Positions 1-4,935 of a DNA stretch of 5,697 nt are shown piece by piece (the first letter of the stretch is position 1; every line of letters begins with the position of its first letter). The notes beneath the pieces were generated by a model. The model was given only the letters and a program-made list of their open reading frames with translations, ran no database searches and was not told the origin of the DNA. Position numbers and translations under genes: made by a program. Location: assembly GCA_002412645.1 (NCBI GenBank), contig DHVL01000018.1:1-5697 (forward strand), written 5' to 3'. The DNA is from Candidatus Dojkabacteria bacterium UBA5209. Its GTDB lineage: Bacteria; Patescibacteriota; Dojkabacteria; SC72.

Positions 1-213
1 CTAAGTAGTAAGAGAGGTCAAATCCAAGGACAAGAAGATATTGGTAATGGAATCACCGTAATTAACGCACTAGTACCACTTTCTGAGCTATTCGGATATA
101 CAAGTGAATTGAGATCTCTAACAAGTGGAAGAGGAAGTGCTAGCATAGAGCCATCTCACTATGCAGAGGTTCCAAAGAATATTGCAGAGGAAATTGGAGG
201 AGCAAAGGCGTAA
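1..213 (+). CDS. fusA: Elongation factor G, C-terminal end (5' truncated by window)
   Basis: The reading frame is open from base 1 and gives 70 residues ending in TAA at 211-213. It matches the C-terminal part (domain V) of EF-G, the GTPase that drives ribosomal translocation and, with RRF, recycles ribosomes. Visible family landmarks are the opening S-S-K-R-G-Q-I stretch, V-P-L-S-E-L-F-G-Y, the L-R-S-L-T-S-G-R-G loop, and the terminal H-Y-A-E-V-P-K followed by a short charged tail. The GTPase domain lies outside the window. Its position directly before tuf is the usual str-operon order. Nothing in the visible part looks broken, and the length of the tail after H-Y-A-E-V-P is normal. Confidence 0.95.
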   Translation, partial: LSSKRGQIQGQEDIGNGITVINALVPLSELFGYTSELRSLTSGRGSASIEPSHYAEVPKNIAEEIGGAKA

Positions 214-220
214 GAAAATT

Positions 221-266
221 TGTAAGAAGTATTAAAAATATTAATTAAATACTTGCATATCTTACA
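221..266 (+). repeat. A/T-rich bulged inverted repeat after fusA
   Basis: The arms TGTAAG (221-226) and AAGTATT (227-233) pair with AATACTT (248-254) and CTTACA (261-266). That makes 13 base pairs with a six-base bulge (255-260) on the 3' side and a 14-base A/T loop. It begins eight bases after the fusA stop and is followed by a five-T run (269-273), so it could be a weak intrinsic terminator for fusA. The 3' arm also overlaps the candidate -35 box of tuf, so an operator is an alternative. The pairing is directly visible; either function is inference. Confidence 0.4.
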
Positions 267-281
267 TGTTTTTGATAATAT
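253..281 (+). promoter_or_regulatory. Candidate sigma70-type promoter for tuf
   Basis: TTGCAT (253-258) could serve as a -35 box. It is followed 17 bases later by TAATAT (276-281), while the overlapping GATAAT (274-279) matches TATAAT at five of six positions but with a 15-base spacer. Transcription would begin near 286-290, giving a tuf leader of roughly 80 bases whose first element is the stem-loop at 290-316. Both boxes are imperfect and A/T-rich DNA yields such matches by chance, so confidence is moderate to low. A dedicated promoter would fit the common pattern in which tuf is made in excess over fusA. Confidence 0.4.
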
Positions 282-289
282 TCAACGCA

Positions 290-316
290 GGTTTGCTTAC
301 CTAAAGGAAGTAAACC
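290..316 (+). promoter_or_regulatory. Strong stem-loop at the predicted 5' end of the tuf transcript
   Basis: GGTTTGCTT (290-298) and CC (300-301) pair with GG (306-307) and AAGTAAACC (308-316). The result is an 11-bp stem with one G-U pair, one bulged A (299) and a four-base TAAA loop. No T-run follows, so a terminator is unlikely. If transcription starts at the candidate promoter just upstream, this hairpin forms the extreme 5' end of the mRNA. A 5'-terminal stem-loop is known to slow 5'-end-dependent decay of some bacterial mRNAs, such as ompA. A processing site on a fusA-tuf transcript is the other option. Confidence 0.5.
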
Positions 317-366
317 GTAATTGTGGTAATAACAATATATTTATATAAATTATTTATTTTATATTC
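317..366 (+). promoter_or_regulatory. Unstructured A/T-rich tuf leader without Shine-Dalgarno
   Basis: The 50 bases before the tuf start are mostly A and T, with two ATTTA copies (339-343 and 352-356) and no purine-rich GGAG-like stretch. The only potential fold is a weak five-pair hairpin (320-324 with 332-336). An open A/U-rich leader is the type of site that ribosomal protein S1 is known to bind in bacteria that initiate without a Shine-Dalgarno pairing; that role here is inferred. Confidence 0.4.
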
Positions 367-1533
367 ATGGCAGAATTCAATAGAACAAAGCCTCATATGA
401 ATATCGGAACCTTAGGTCATATTGACCATGGTAAGACAACATTGGTTCGTGGTATTCTAAACGCATTCTCCGCAGGAGATGCAAAAATGATTGATAAGTT
501 AGACAAGGATCCAGATTCTCGTGCTAAATCCATCACTATTTCAGTAGCACACGTAGAATTTGAAACTGAAAACAGACACTATGCATTAGTAGATTGCCCA
601 GGTCACAAGGACTACATCAAGAACATGATTACTGGTGCAGCACAAATGGATGGTGCAATATTAGTTGTATCTTCTGATGATGGTGCTATGCCTCAGACAA
701 AAGAGCACTTACTTCTTGCAAAGCAAGTTGGTGTTCCTAAGGTAGTAGTATTCATCAATAAGTTTGGAGATGCAGATGAAGAGATTTTAGAACTCATCAA
801 AGTAGACATTCAAGAACTTTTAGAGAAATACGGATATGATGCAAATGCTCCTATCATCGTAGGAAATGCTCTTAAAGCTCAGAATGGAGAAGAGGAAGGA
901 CTAGAATCAGCAAAGGAATTACTAAAAGCAGTAGATGAATATATTGAGTTACCAGAAAGAGATGTAGAGAAACCATTCCTTCTACCTATCGAAGATGTAT
1001 TCTCAATTGAAGGAAGAGGAACAGTAGTAACAGGTAGAGTAGAAAGAGGTGTAATCAACCTTGGTGACGAAGTAGATGTACTAGGAATGGGAAGAAAACC
1101 ACAGAAGACTGCAGTAACAGGTATTGAAATGTTCAACAAATCAATGAAAGAGTGTCAAGCAGGTGATAATGTAGGAATCTTACTAAGAGGCTTTAAGAGA
1201 ACTGATGTAGAGAGGGGTCAAACTCTTTCCAAGCCAGGTTCAGCTGAGACTCACACAGAGTTCAAAGCAGAGGTATATATCTTAAGCAAAGAGGAAGGTG
1301 GAAGACACACTCCATTTGTAAGTGGATATAAGCCACAGTTCTACGTAAGAACAGCAGATGTAACTGGAGAAGTTGTACTTGCTGAAGGAGTAGAAATGGT
1401 AGCACCAGGAGACAATACTCAGTTCCAAGTAACATTGGTAGCACCAGTAGTACTTGAGAAGGGACAAGGTTTCGCTATTCGTGAGGGTGGCCAAACAGTA
1501 GGTAAGGGAATCGTTACCGAAATTATTAAGTAA
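367..1533 (+). CDS. tuf: Elongation factor Tu, with divergent G4/G5 and switch I motifs
   Basis: This 388-residue GTPase delivers aminoacyl-tRNA to the ribosomal A site; E. coli EF-Tu has 394 codons. Domain 1 (about 1-200) has G1 G-H-I-D-H-G-K-T (17-24), the switch I catalytic Thr57, and G3 D-C-P-G-H (76-80) with catalytic His80. Domain 2 (about 203-293) opens with K-P-F-L-L-P-I-E-D-V-F and contains G-R-G-T-V-V-T-G-R-V-E-R-G. Domain 3 (about 295-388) keeps Y-I-L-S-K-E-E-G-G-R-H-T-P-F and F-A-I-R-E-G-G. Three motifs are odd. The R-G before Ile-Thr is K54-S55. NKxD reads N131-K-F-G-D135. The G5 Ser-Ala-Leu is Asn167-Ala-Leu. A Lys (81) also follows D-C-P-G-H where E. coli has Ala, and the switch I region is about three residues shorter. 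The start is chosen because M-A-E-F-N-R-T-K-P-H matches the family N terminus. The gene name is certain; whether nucleotide binding is ordinary is open. Confidence 0.97.
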   Translation: MAEFNRTKPHMNIGTLGHIDHGKTTLVRGILNAFSAGDAKMIDKLDKDPDSRAKSITISVAHVEFETENRHYALVDCPGHKDYIKNMITGAAQMDGAILVVSSDDGAMPQTKEHLLLAKQVGVPKVVVFINKFGDADEEILELIKVDIQELLEKYGYDANAPIIVGNALKAQNGEEEGLESAKELLKAVDEYIELPERDVEKPFLLPIEDVFSIEGRGTVVTGRVERGVINLGDEVDVLGMGRKPQKTAVTGIEMFNKSMKECQAGDNVGILLRGFKRTDVERGQTLSKPGSAETHTEFKAEVYILSKEEGGRHTPFVSGYKPQFYVRTADVTGEVVLAEGVEMVAPGDNTQFQVTLVAPVVLEKGQGFAIREGGQTVGKGIVTEIIK

Positions 1534-1540
1534 CCATTAA

Positions 1541-1569
1541 ACAGGGAGGTGGAAAAACCACCTCCTTGT
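1541..1569 (+). terminator. GC-rich 12-bp hairpin between tuf and rpsJ (terminator or attenuator)
   Basis: ACAGGGAGGTGG (1541-1552) pairs with CCACCTCCTTGT (1558-1569) across an AAAAA loop. All 12 positions pair, with one G-U. It starts eight bases after the tuf stop and is by far the most GC-rich structure in the window's non-coding DNA. The downstream tract is T-rich but interrupted, so termination would probably be partial. No convincing promoter lies between it and rpsJ, so some read-through from tuf seems needed. The 5' arm contains GGAGGTG, a full Shine-Dalgarno match, and the 3' arm CACCTCCTT equals the usual 16S rRNA 3'-end sequence; no start codon sits at a usable distance. Confidence 0.55.
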
Positions 1570-1599
1570 ATCTTAAGTTTAATTTAGCTCTTTAAGATA
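1569..1599 (+). repeat. A/T hairpin directly before the rpsJ start
   Basis: TATCTTAA (1569-1576) is the exact reverse complement of TTAAGATA (1592-1599). A further G-U pair (1577 with 1591) is possible, leaving a 13-base loop. It shares base 1569 with the preceding GC-rich hairpin and ends two bases before the rpsJ ATG. If stable in RNA it would limit ribosome access to rpsJ. The eight pairs are nearly all A-U, so stability is doubtful and chance cannot be excluded. Confidence 0.3.
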
Positions 1600-1601
1600 G
1601 A

Positions 1602-1913
1602 ATGAGTGATGCAACAGCAAAAATACGAGTAAAGTTAAGAGGATATGATGCAGTAGTATTAGATAAATCTGCTAAAAGTATAATAGAATCCGCTATCAGT
1701 ACCGGTGCAAAAGTCGCTGGTCCAATACCTCTACCAACAAAAAAGAGGAAGATAGCAGTAAACAGATCACCTTTCATCTATAAGAGTTCAATGGAACATT
1801 TTGAGATAGGTACCCATAAAAGAGTAATAGATATAATAGATCCTACCCCAAAGACAATAGATGCACTACAGCATTTACAAATGCCTGCAGGAGTAGAGAT
1901 AGAAATACAATAA
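1602..1913 (+). CDS. rpsJ: 30S ribosomal protein S10
   Basis: This is a 103-residue protein, the same length as E. coli S10. It packs in the 30S head and, as NusE, joins NusB in transcription antitermination complexes. Family landmarks are K-I-R-V-K-L-R-G-Y-D (7-16), T-G-A-K-V-A-G-P-I-P-L-P-T (34-46), H-K-R-V-I-D-I (72-78), and P-T-P-K-T-I-D-A-L (81-89). The segment R-S-P-F-I-Y-K-S-S-M-E-H-F-E-I-G-T-H (55-72) departs from the common S-P-H-V-N-K-x-S-R-E-Q-F-E-x-R-T-H pattern. It is the first gene of the S10 run. The ATG at 1602 is supported by the conserved N terminus, though nothing resembling a Shine-Dalgarno precedes it. Confidence 0.97.
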   Translation: MSDATAKIRVKLRGYDAVVLDKSAKSIIESAISTGAKVAGPIPLPTKKRKIAVNRSPFIYKSSMEHFEIGTHKRVIDIIDPTPKTIDALQHLQMPAGVEIEIQ

Positions 1914-1929
1914 TATATATTTAGAAAAA

Positions 1930-2511
1930 ATGAAGGCTATACTAGGAATAAAAAAAGGAATGACAAGAATATTTGACGGAGAAAAAGCAGTACCCGTTAC
2001 AGTTCTTGACGTATCAGGTTGCAAGGTAGCCAAGATTAATGAAGGTAAGGTAGAGTTAGCCTTGGGAGAGAAGAAAGGAAAGAAAGCAGTACAAGGACAA
2101 TATAAGGAATTAGGTTTTGTACCCAGATATACAAAAATATTTGAAGGAAGTCTTGGGGAAGATATTAAGGTAGGAAGTGATATTAATGCAGATATATTCG
2201 AGAAAGGAGAGAGTATAACTCTAAATGGAATATCTAAAGGAAAAGGATTTGCTGGGGTAGTAAAAAGACATGGATTTAAAGGAGGACCAAGAACACGCGG
2301 TCAGTCAGATAGATTAAGAGCACCAGGTTCAATTGGAGCAGGTGCAGACCCAGGAAGAGTATTTAAAGGTACAAGAATGGGTGGAAGAATGGGAACAGAC
2401 AAAATTACAATTAAGAACAAAAGAGTAGTAGATATAAAGGAGAATTACATATTAATAAGTGGACCAGTACCAGGCTCTAATGGAGATTTAGTAGCAATAT
2501 TTAGTGAATAA
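1930..2511 (+). CDS. rplC: 50S ribosomal protein L3
   Basis: This 193-residue protein (E. coli 209) is an early-assembly 23S rRNA binder whose long loop reaches towards the peptidyl transferase centre. The N terminus I-L-G-I-K-K-G-M-T-R-I-F (4-15), the G-I-S-K-G-K-G-F-A-G-V-V-K-R-H segment (100-114) and A-P-G-S-I-G (131-136) through R-V-F-K-G-T-R-M-G-G-R-M-G (143-155) are all characteristic. E. coli carries a glutamine methylated by PrmB just after G-S-I-G; here that position is Ala137, so this modification should be absent, as in many other bacteria. A 16-base A/T spacer containing ATTTA separates it from rpsJ, and the start is preceded by five A's rather than a Shine-Dalgarno. Confidence 0.97.
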   Translation: MKAILGIKKGMTRIFDGEKAVPVTVLDVSGCKVAKINEGKVELALGEKKGKKAVQGQYKELGFVPRYTKIFEGSLGEDIKVGSDINADIFEKGESITLNGISKGKGFAGVVKRHGFKGGPRTRGQSDRLRAPGSIGAGADPGRVFKGTRMGGRMGTDKITIKNKRVVDIKENYILISGPVPGSNGDLVAIFSE

Positions 2512-2516
2512 TTGAA

Positions 2517-3119
2517 ATGGCAGAGAAAGATACAAAAACAGTAAAAGAAGTAAAATTAAATCCTCAAGTATGGGAAGTACCATATAGAGCAGATTTAATA
2601 GCACAAGTACTCTATGTATTCTTTAACAATGAAAGGAAAGGAACATCTGCAGTAAAAGGAAAAGGTGATGTAAGTGGAGGTGGTAGAAAACCATGGAAAC
2701 AGAAGGGAACAGGAAGGGCAAGATCAGGATCCATAAGATCACCACTTTGGGTAGGTGGAGGTGTAGCATTTGGACCAATAAATAGAAATTGGAAGAGATC
2801 AATAAACAAAAAGATGGTAAAGAAAGCAACAAGTATGATTCTTTCTAAGAGACTAGTGGATAAAGATTTGGAATTTGTAGATATTGATACAGATAAAGAG
2901 CTTAAAGATTTAAGAGCTACAGTATCAAAGATAATAGATTCTAAAACTTTAATAATATCAGCAGATGGGAATGTATCTTTAGCATTAAGAAACATTCCTA
3001 AGATAACAGTTGTACAACCAATGAAAGTAAATGTAAAAAACATTGTAAATGCTAAGAAAGTATTAATAGATAATCAATCAGTTAAGATTTTGGAAGACAG
3101 ATTAACAAATGGAAAGTAA
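2517..3119 (+). CDS. rplD: 50S ribosomal protein L4
   Basis: This 200-residue protein (E. coli 201) is a globular 23S-binding protein with an extended loop lining the exit tunnel. The loop is well conserved: G-G-G-R-K-P-W-K-Q-K-G-T-G-R-A-R-S-G-S-I (54-73), then R-S-P-L-W. K63 sits in the Q-K-G position linked to macrolide sensitivity in E. coli. The N terminus before residue 20 is unlike the usual first strand, while the C-terminal Rossmann-like half (about 105-200) is typical but more divergent. In E. coli L4 is the autogenous repressor of the S10 operon, acting on a long rpsJ leader; only 68 bases separate tuf and rpsJ here, so that exact mechanism is unlikely. It starts five bases after rplC and its last codons overlap rplW. 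Confidence 0.97.
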   Translation: MAEKDTKTVKEVKLNPQVWEVPYRADLIAQVLYVFFNNERKGTSAVKGKGDVSGGGRKPWKQKGTGRARSGSIRSPLWVGGGVAFGPINRNWKRSINKKMVKKATSMILSKRLVDKDLEFVDIDTDKELKDLRATVSKIIDSKTLIISADGNVSLALRNIPKITVVQPMKVNVKNIVNAKKVLIDNQSVKILEDRLTNGK

Positions 3120-3402
3120 GAATATTACAGTAAAACCAATAGTTTCTGAGAAAAGCTATACATTAGCTAATGCAAGTAATAAATATACTTTTGAAGTAGG
3201 ATTGGATGTAAATAAGATAGAGATTAAAAAAGTAGTAGAGGATAAATACAAGGTAAAAGTAGAAGGCGTAAATATTGTAATTAGACCTGGAAAGTTAAAA
3301 AGAGATTGGAAAACAAATAAGAAAAATAGAAAGAGTGATATTAGAAAAGCAATAGTTACTCTTAAAAAGGGAGATAAAATTGATGAATTCTTAAATATTT
3401 AA
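3109..3402 (+). CDS. rplW: 50S ribosomal protein L23
   Basis: This 97-residue protein (E. coli 100) sits at the tunnel exit and docks trigger factor and signal recognition particle. Family signs are K-P-I-V-S-E-K-S-Y (9-17), N-K-Y-T-F-E-V (24-30), the N-K-I-E-I-K-K-V-V-E segment (35-44) with K-V-K-V-E-G-V-N, the basic rRNA-binding loop (about 61-78), and the closing K-A-I-V-T-L-K-K-G-D-K-I. The ATG lies inside the end of rplD, overlapping it by 11 bases, which suggests the two are translationally coupled. No independent ribosome-binding sequence is seen. The next in-frame start would remove the conserved first strand, so this start is preferred. Confidence 0.96.
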   Translation: MESKNITVKPIVSEKSYTLANASNKYTFEVGLDVNKIEIKKVVEDKYKVKVEGVNIVIRPGKLKRDWKTNKKNRKSDIRKAIVTLKKGDKIDEFLNI

Positions 3403-3404
3403 TA

Positions 3405-4253
3405 ATGGCAGTCAGAACATTTAAAGCAACAACTTCAACACGTAGAGGGACTAGACTAGAGGACAGGTCTCATTTAGAAAATGACTCTGGACCAAGAAGT
3501 TTAACTCTGCCTAAGAAGCAAAGATCCGGAAGAAACAACCAAGGAAAGATTACAGTAAGACACAGAGGTGGTGGCTTTAAGAGAAGAATTAGAAAGATTG
3601 ATTTTAAGAGAGACAAATTTGATATAGAGGCAAAGGTAGTAGGTTTGTATTTTGATCCTAATAGAACAGCACATTTAGCACTTTTACAGTATGTCGATGG
3701 TGAGAGAAGATATATAATTGCACCTAAAGATGTAAAGGTAGGAGATAAGCTAATCTCTGGAGAAAAGACAGATGTATTACCAGGTAATGCAATGAAGGTA
3801 AAGAATATACCATCAGGAACTGTTGTACACTGTGTAGAAAACAGAGTAGGAATGGGAGCAACATTTGGTAGATCTGCAGGACAAGAAATAATAGTACAAG
3901 GTATAGATCCAACAGGAAAATATGTACAGATAAAGATGTCCTCTGGTGAAATTAGATTAGTACCAGCAGATGCAATGGCTACAATAGGTCAAGCAGGGAA
4001 TGAAGATAAGTTAAATGTTAAGTTAGGGAAAGCGGGAAGAAAAAGAAACTTAGGATGGAGACCAGTAGTAAGAGGTATGGCAATGCATGCAGTAGAGCAT
4101 CCACATGGTGGTGGAGAAGGTAAGGGTTCAATTGGTAAGGCAAAAGATATCTGGGGTAATAGAATTGGAACTAGAACAAGGAAAAACAAGAGAACAGAGC
4201 AGTATATAATTAAAAGGAGAAGGTCTAAAACAAGACCATTCGCTAAGAAATAA
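3405..4253 (+). CDS. rplB: 50S ribosomal protein L2
   Basis: This 282-residue protein (E. coli 273) is needed for subunit association and lies near the peptidyl transferase centre. Landmarks are S-G-R-N-N-Q-G-K-I-T-V-R-H-R-G-G-G-F-K-R (41-60), D-P-N-R-T-A-H-L-A-L-L (84-94), the A-P-K-D-V-K-V-G-D segment (106-114), G-R-S-A-G-Q (155-160), G-K-A-G-R-K-R-N-L-G (208-217), and E-H-P-H-G-G-G-E-G (231-239). His232 corresponds to the functionally important E. coli His229. The loop before it reads R-G-M-A-M-H-A-V-E where bacteria usually have R-G-x-A-M-N-P-V-D. The C terminus is a basic tail rich in Arg and Lys. It starts two bases after the rplW stop. Confidence 0.98.
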   Translation: MAVRTFKATTSTRRGTRLEDRSHLENDSGPRSLTLPKKQRSGRNNQGKITVRHRGGGFKRRIRKIDFKRDKFDIEAKVVGLYFDPNRTAHLALLQYVDGERRYIIAPKDVKVGDKLISGEKTDVLPGNAMKVKNIPSGTVVHCVENRVGMGATFGRSAGQEIIVQGIDPTGKYVQIKMSSGEIRLVPADAMATIGQAGNEDKLNVKLGKAGRKRNLGWRPVVRGMAMHAVEHPHGGGEGKGSIGKAKDIWGNRIGTRTRKNKRTEQYIIKRRRSKTRPFAKK

Positions 4254-4270
4254 ATTATTGATTAACAGGT

Positions 4271-4576
4271 ATGTCAAGATCACTTAAGAAGGGACCATTT
4301 ATAGACAAAAATGTACAGAAGAAGGTAGATGAAGCTTTAAAGAGTGGAAACAGAAAGCCGATTAAAACATGGGCAAGAGCATCTACAATAACACCAAACA
4401 TGGTAGGATTAACATTTGCTGTACACAATGGTAAAAAGCACGAAGATGTATTAATAGAAGAGTCAATGATTGGTCATAGATTAGGAGAATTTGTACAAAC
4501 AAGAAAGTTTAAAGGACATGCTAAGAAGGGTAAACTTGCAAAAGTATACGGAAGTAGCGGTAGATTTGAAGAATAA
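4271..4576 (+). CDS. rpsS: 30S ribosomal protein S19
   Basis: This 101-residue protein (E. coli 92) of the 30S head contacts S13 and the A-site finger of 23S rRNA. It begins with the near-invariant S-R-S-L-K-K-G-P-F-I-D (2-12), followed by K-T-W-A-R-A-S-T-I-T-P-N-M-V-G-L-T (32-48), V-H-N-G-K-K-H (51-57), and G-H-R-L-G-E-F (69... to 74). The C terminus runs about nine residues beyond E. coli S19 and ends V-Y-G-S-S-G-R-F-E-E. A 17-base A/T-rich spacer separates it from rplB. The nearest thing to a Shine-Dalgarno is a weak CAGGT touching the ATG, too close to work normally. Confidence 0.97.
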   Translation: MSRSLKKGPFIDKNVQKKVDEALKSGNRKPIKTWARASTITPNMVGLTFAVHNGKKHEDVLIEESMIGHRLGEFVQTRKFKGHAKKGKLAKVYGSSGRFEE

Positions 4577-4593
4577 AATAATAAATATATTTA

Positions 4594-4935
4594 ATGGAAG
4601 TTAAGAGTACTAAAGTAAAAGTAAAGAATGTAGCACAATCTCCACAAAAGTTGAGATTAGTTGCTGACTTAGTAAGAGGTAAGGATGTACAAGAAGCATT
4701 AGACATATTGCAATTGACTAATAGAAAAGGGACAGAGACATTAAAGAAAGCAATACTAAATGGAGTAGCAAGTGCTAGAGAACTCTTCGGAGTAGATAAG
4801 AATGTACTTTTTGTATCACATCTTTCCGTAGATGGAGCATCATCTCTTAAAAGAGTAAGATTCGCTTCCAAAGGAAGGGTATCTAGAATAAGTAAAAAAA
4901 GATCACATATTAATTTAGAGTTAACAGTAAAGTAA
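4594..4935 (+). CDS. rplV: 50S ribosomal protein L22, with an unusual tunnel-loop tip
   Basis: This 113-residue protein (E. coli 110) has a long beta-hairpin that lines the nascent-peptide tunnel opposite L4. The S-P-Q-K-L-R-L-V-A-D-L-V-R-G-K (16-30), E-A-L-D-I-L (35-40) and K-R-S-H-I (102-106) motifs identify the family. The hairpin tip reads S-L-K-R-V-R-F-A-S-K-G-R-V (84-96), where E. coli has S-M-K-R-I-M-P-R-A-K-G-R-A: the usual Pro-Arg-Ala is Phe-Ala-Ser, and the final Ala is Val. The 17-base spacer after rpsS ends in ATTTA immediately before the ATG. Its TAA stop shares one base with the rpsC start (TAATG). Confidence 0.97.
   Translation: MEVKSTKVKVKNVAQSPQKLRLVADLVRGKDVQEALDILQLTNRKGTETLKKAILNGVASARELFGVDKNVLFVSHLSVDGASSLKRVRFASKGRVSRISKKRSHINLELTVK

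Noticed and set aside
290..316. Intrinsic terminator between fusA and tuf
   Set aside because: The stem is strong but is followed by GTAATTGTGG, with no T-run, so it is better seen as a leader structure.
757..771. Sequencing frameshift as the cause of the N-K-F-G-D motif in EF-Tu
   Set aside because: Residues on both sides stay in the same frame and match the family, and the change is a whole-residue difference. A pair of compensating indels cannot be fully excluded without reads, so this is retained as a refutation test only.
1566..1601. Separate promoter for rpsJ in the tuf-rpsJ gap
   Set aside because: TTGTAT and TAAGAT are 21 bases apart, and TTTAAT has no -35 partner at 17 bases; no pairing of boxes is convincing.
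1534..1601. E. coli-type S10 leader for L4 autoregulation
   Set aside because: The gap is only 68 bases and its hairpins do not resemble the long multi-hairpin E. coli leader.
2612..3043. 143-codon open frame on the minus strand opposite rplD
   Set aside because: It lies wholly inside a well-conserved ribosomal-protein gene, its product resembles no family I know, and A-rich coding DNA readily leaves the reverse strand open. The same holds for the other minus-strand frames.
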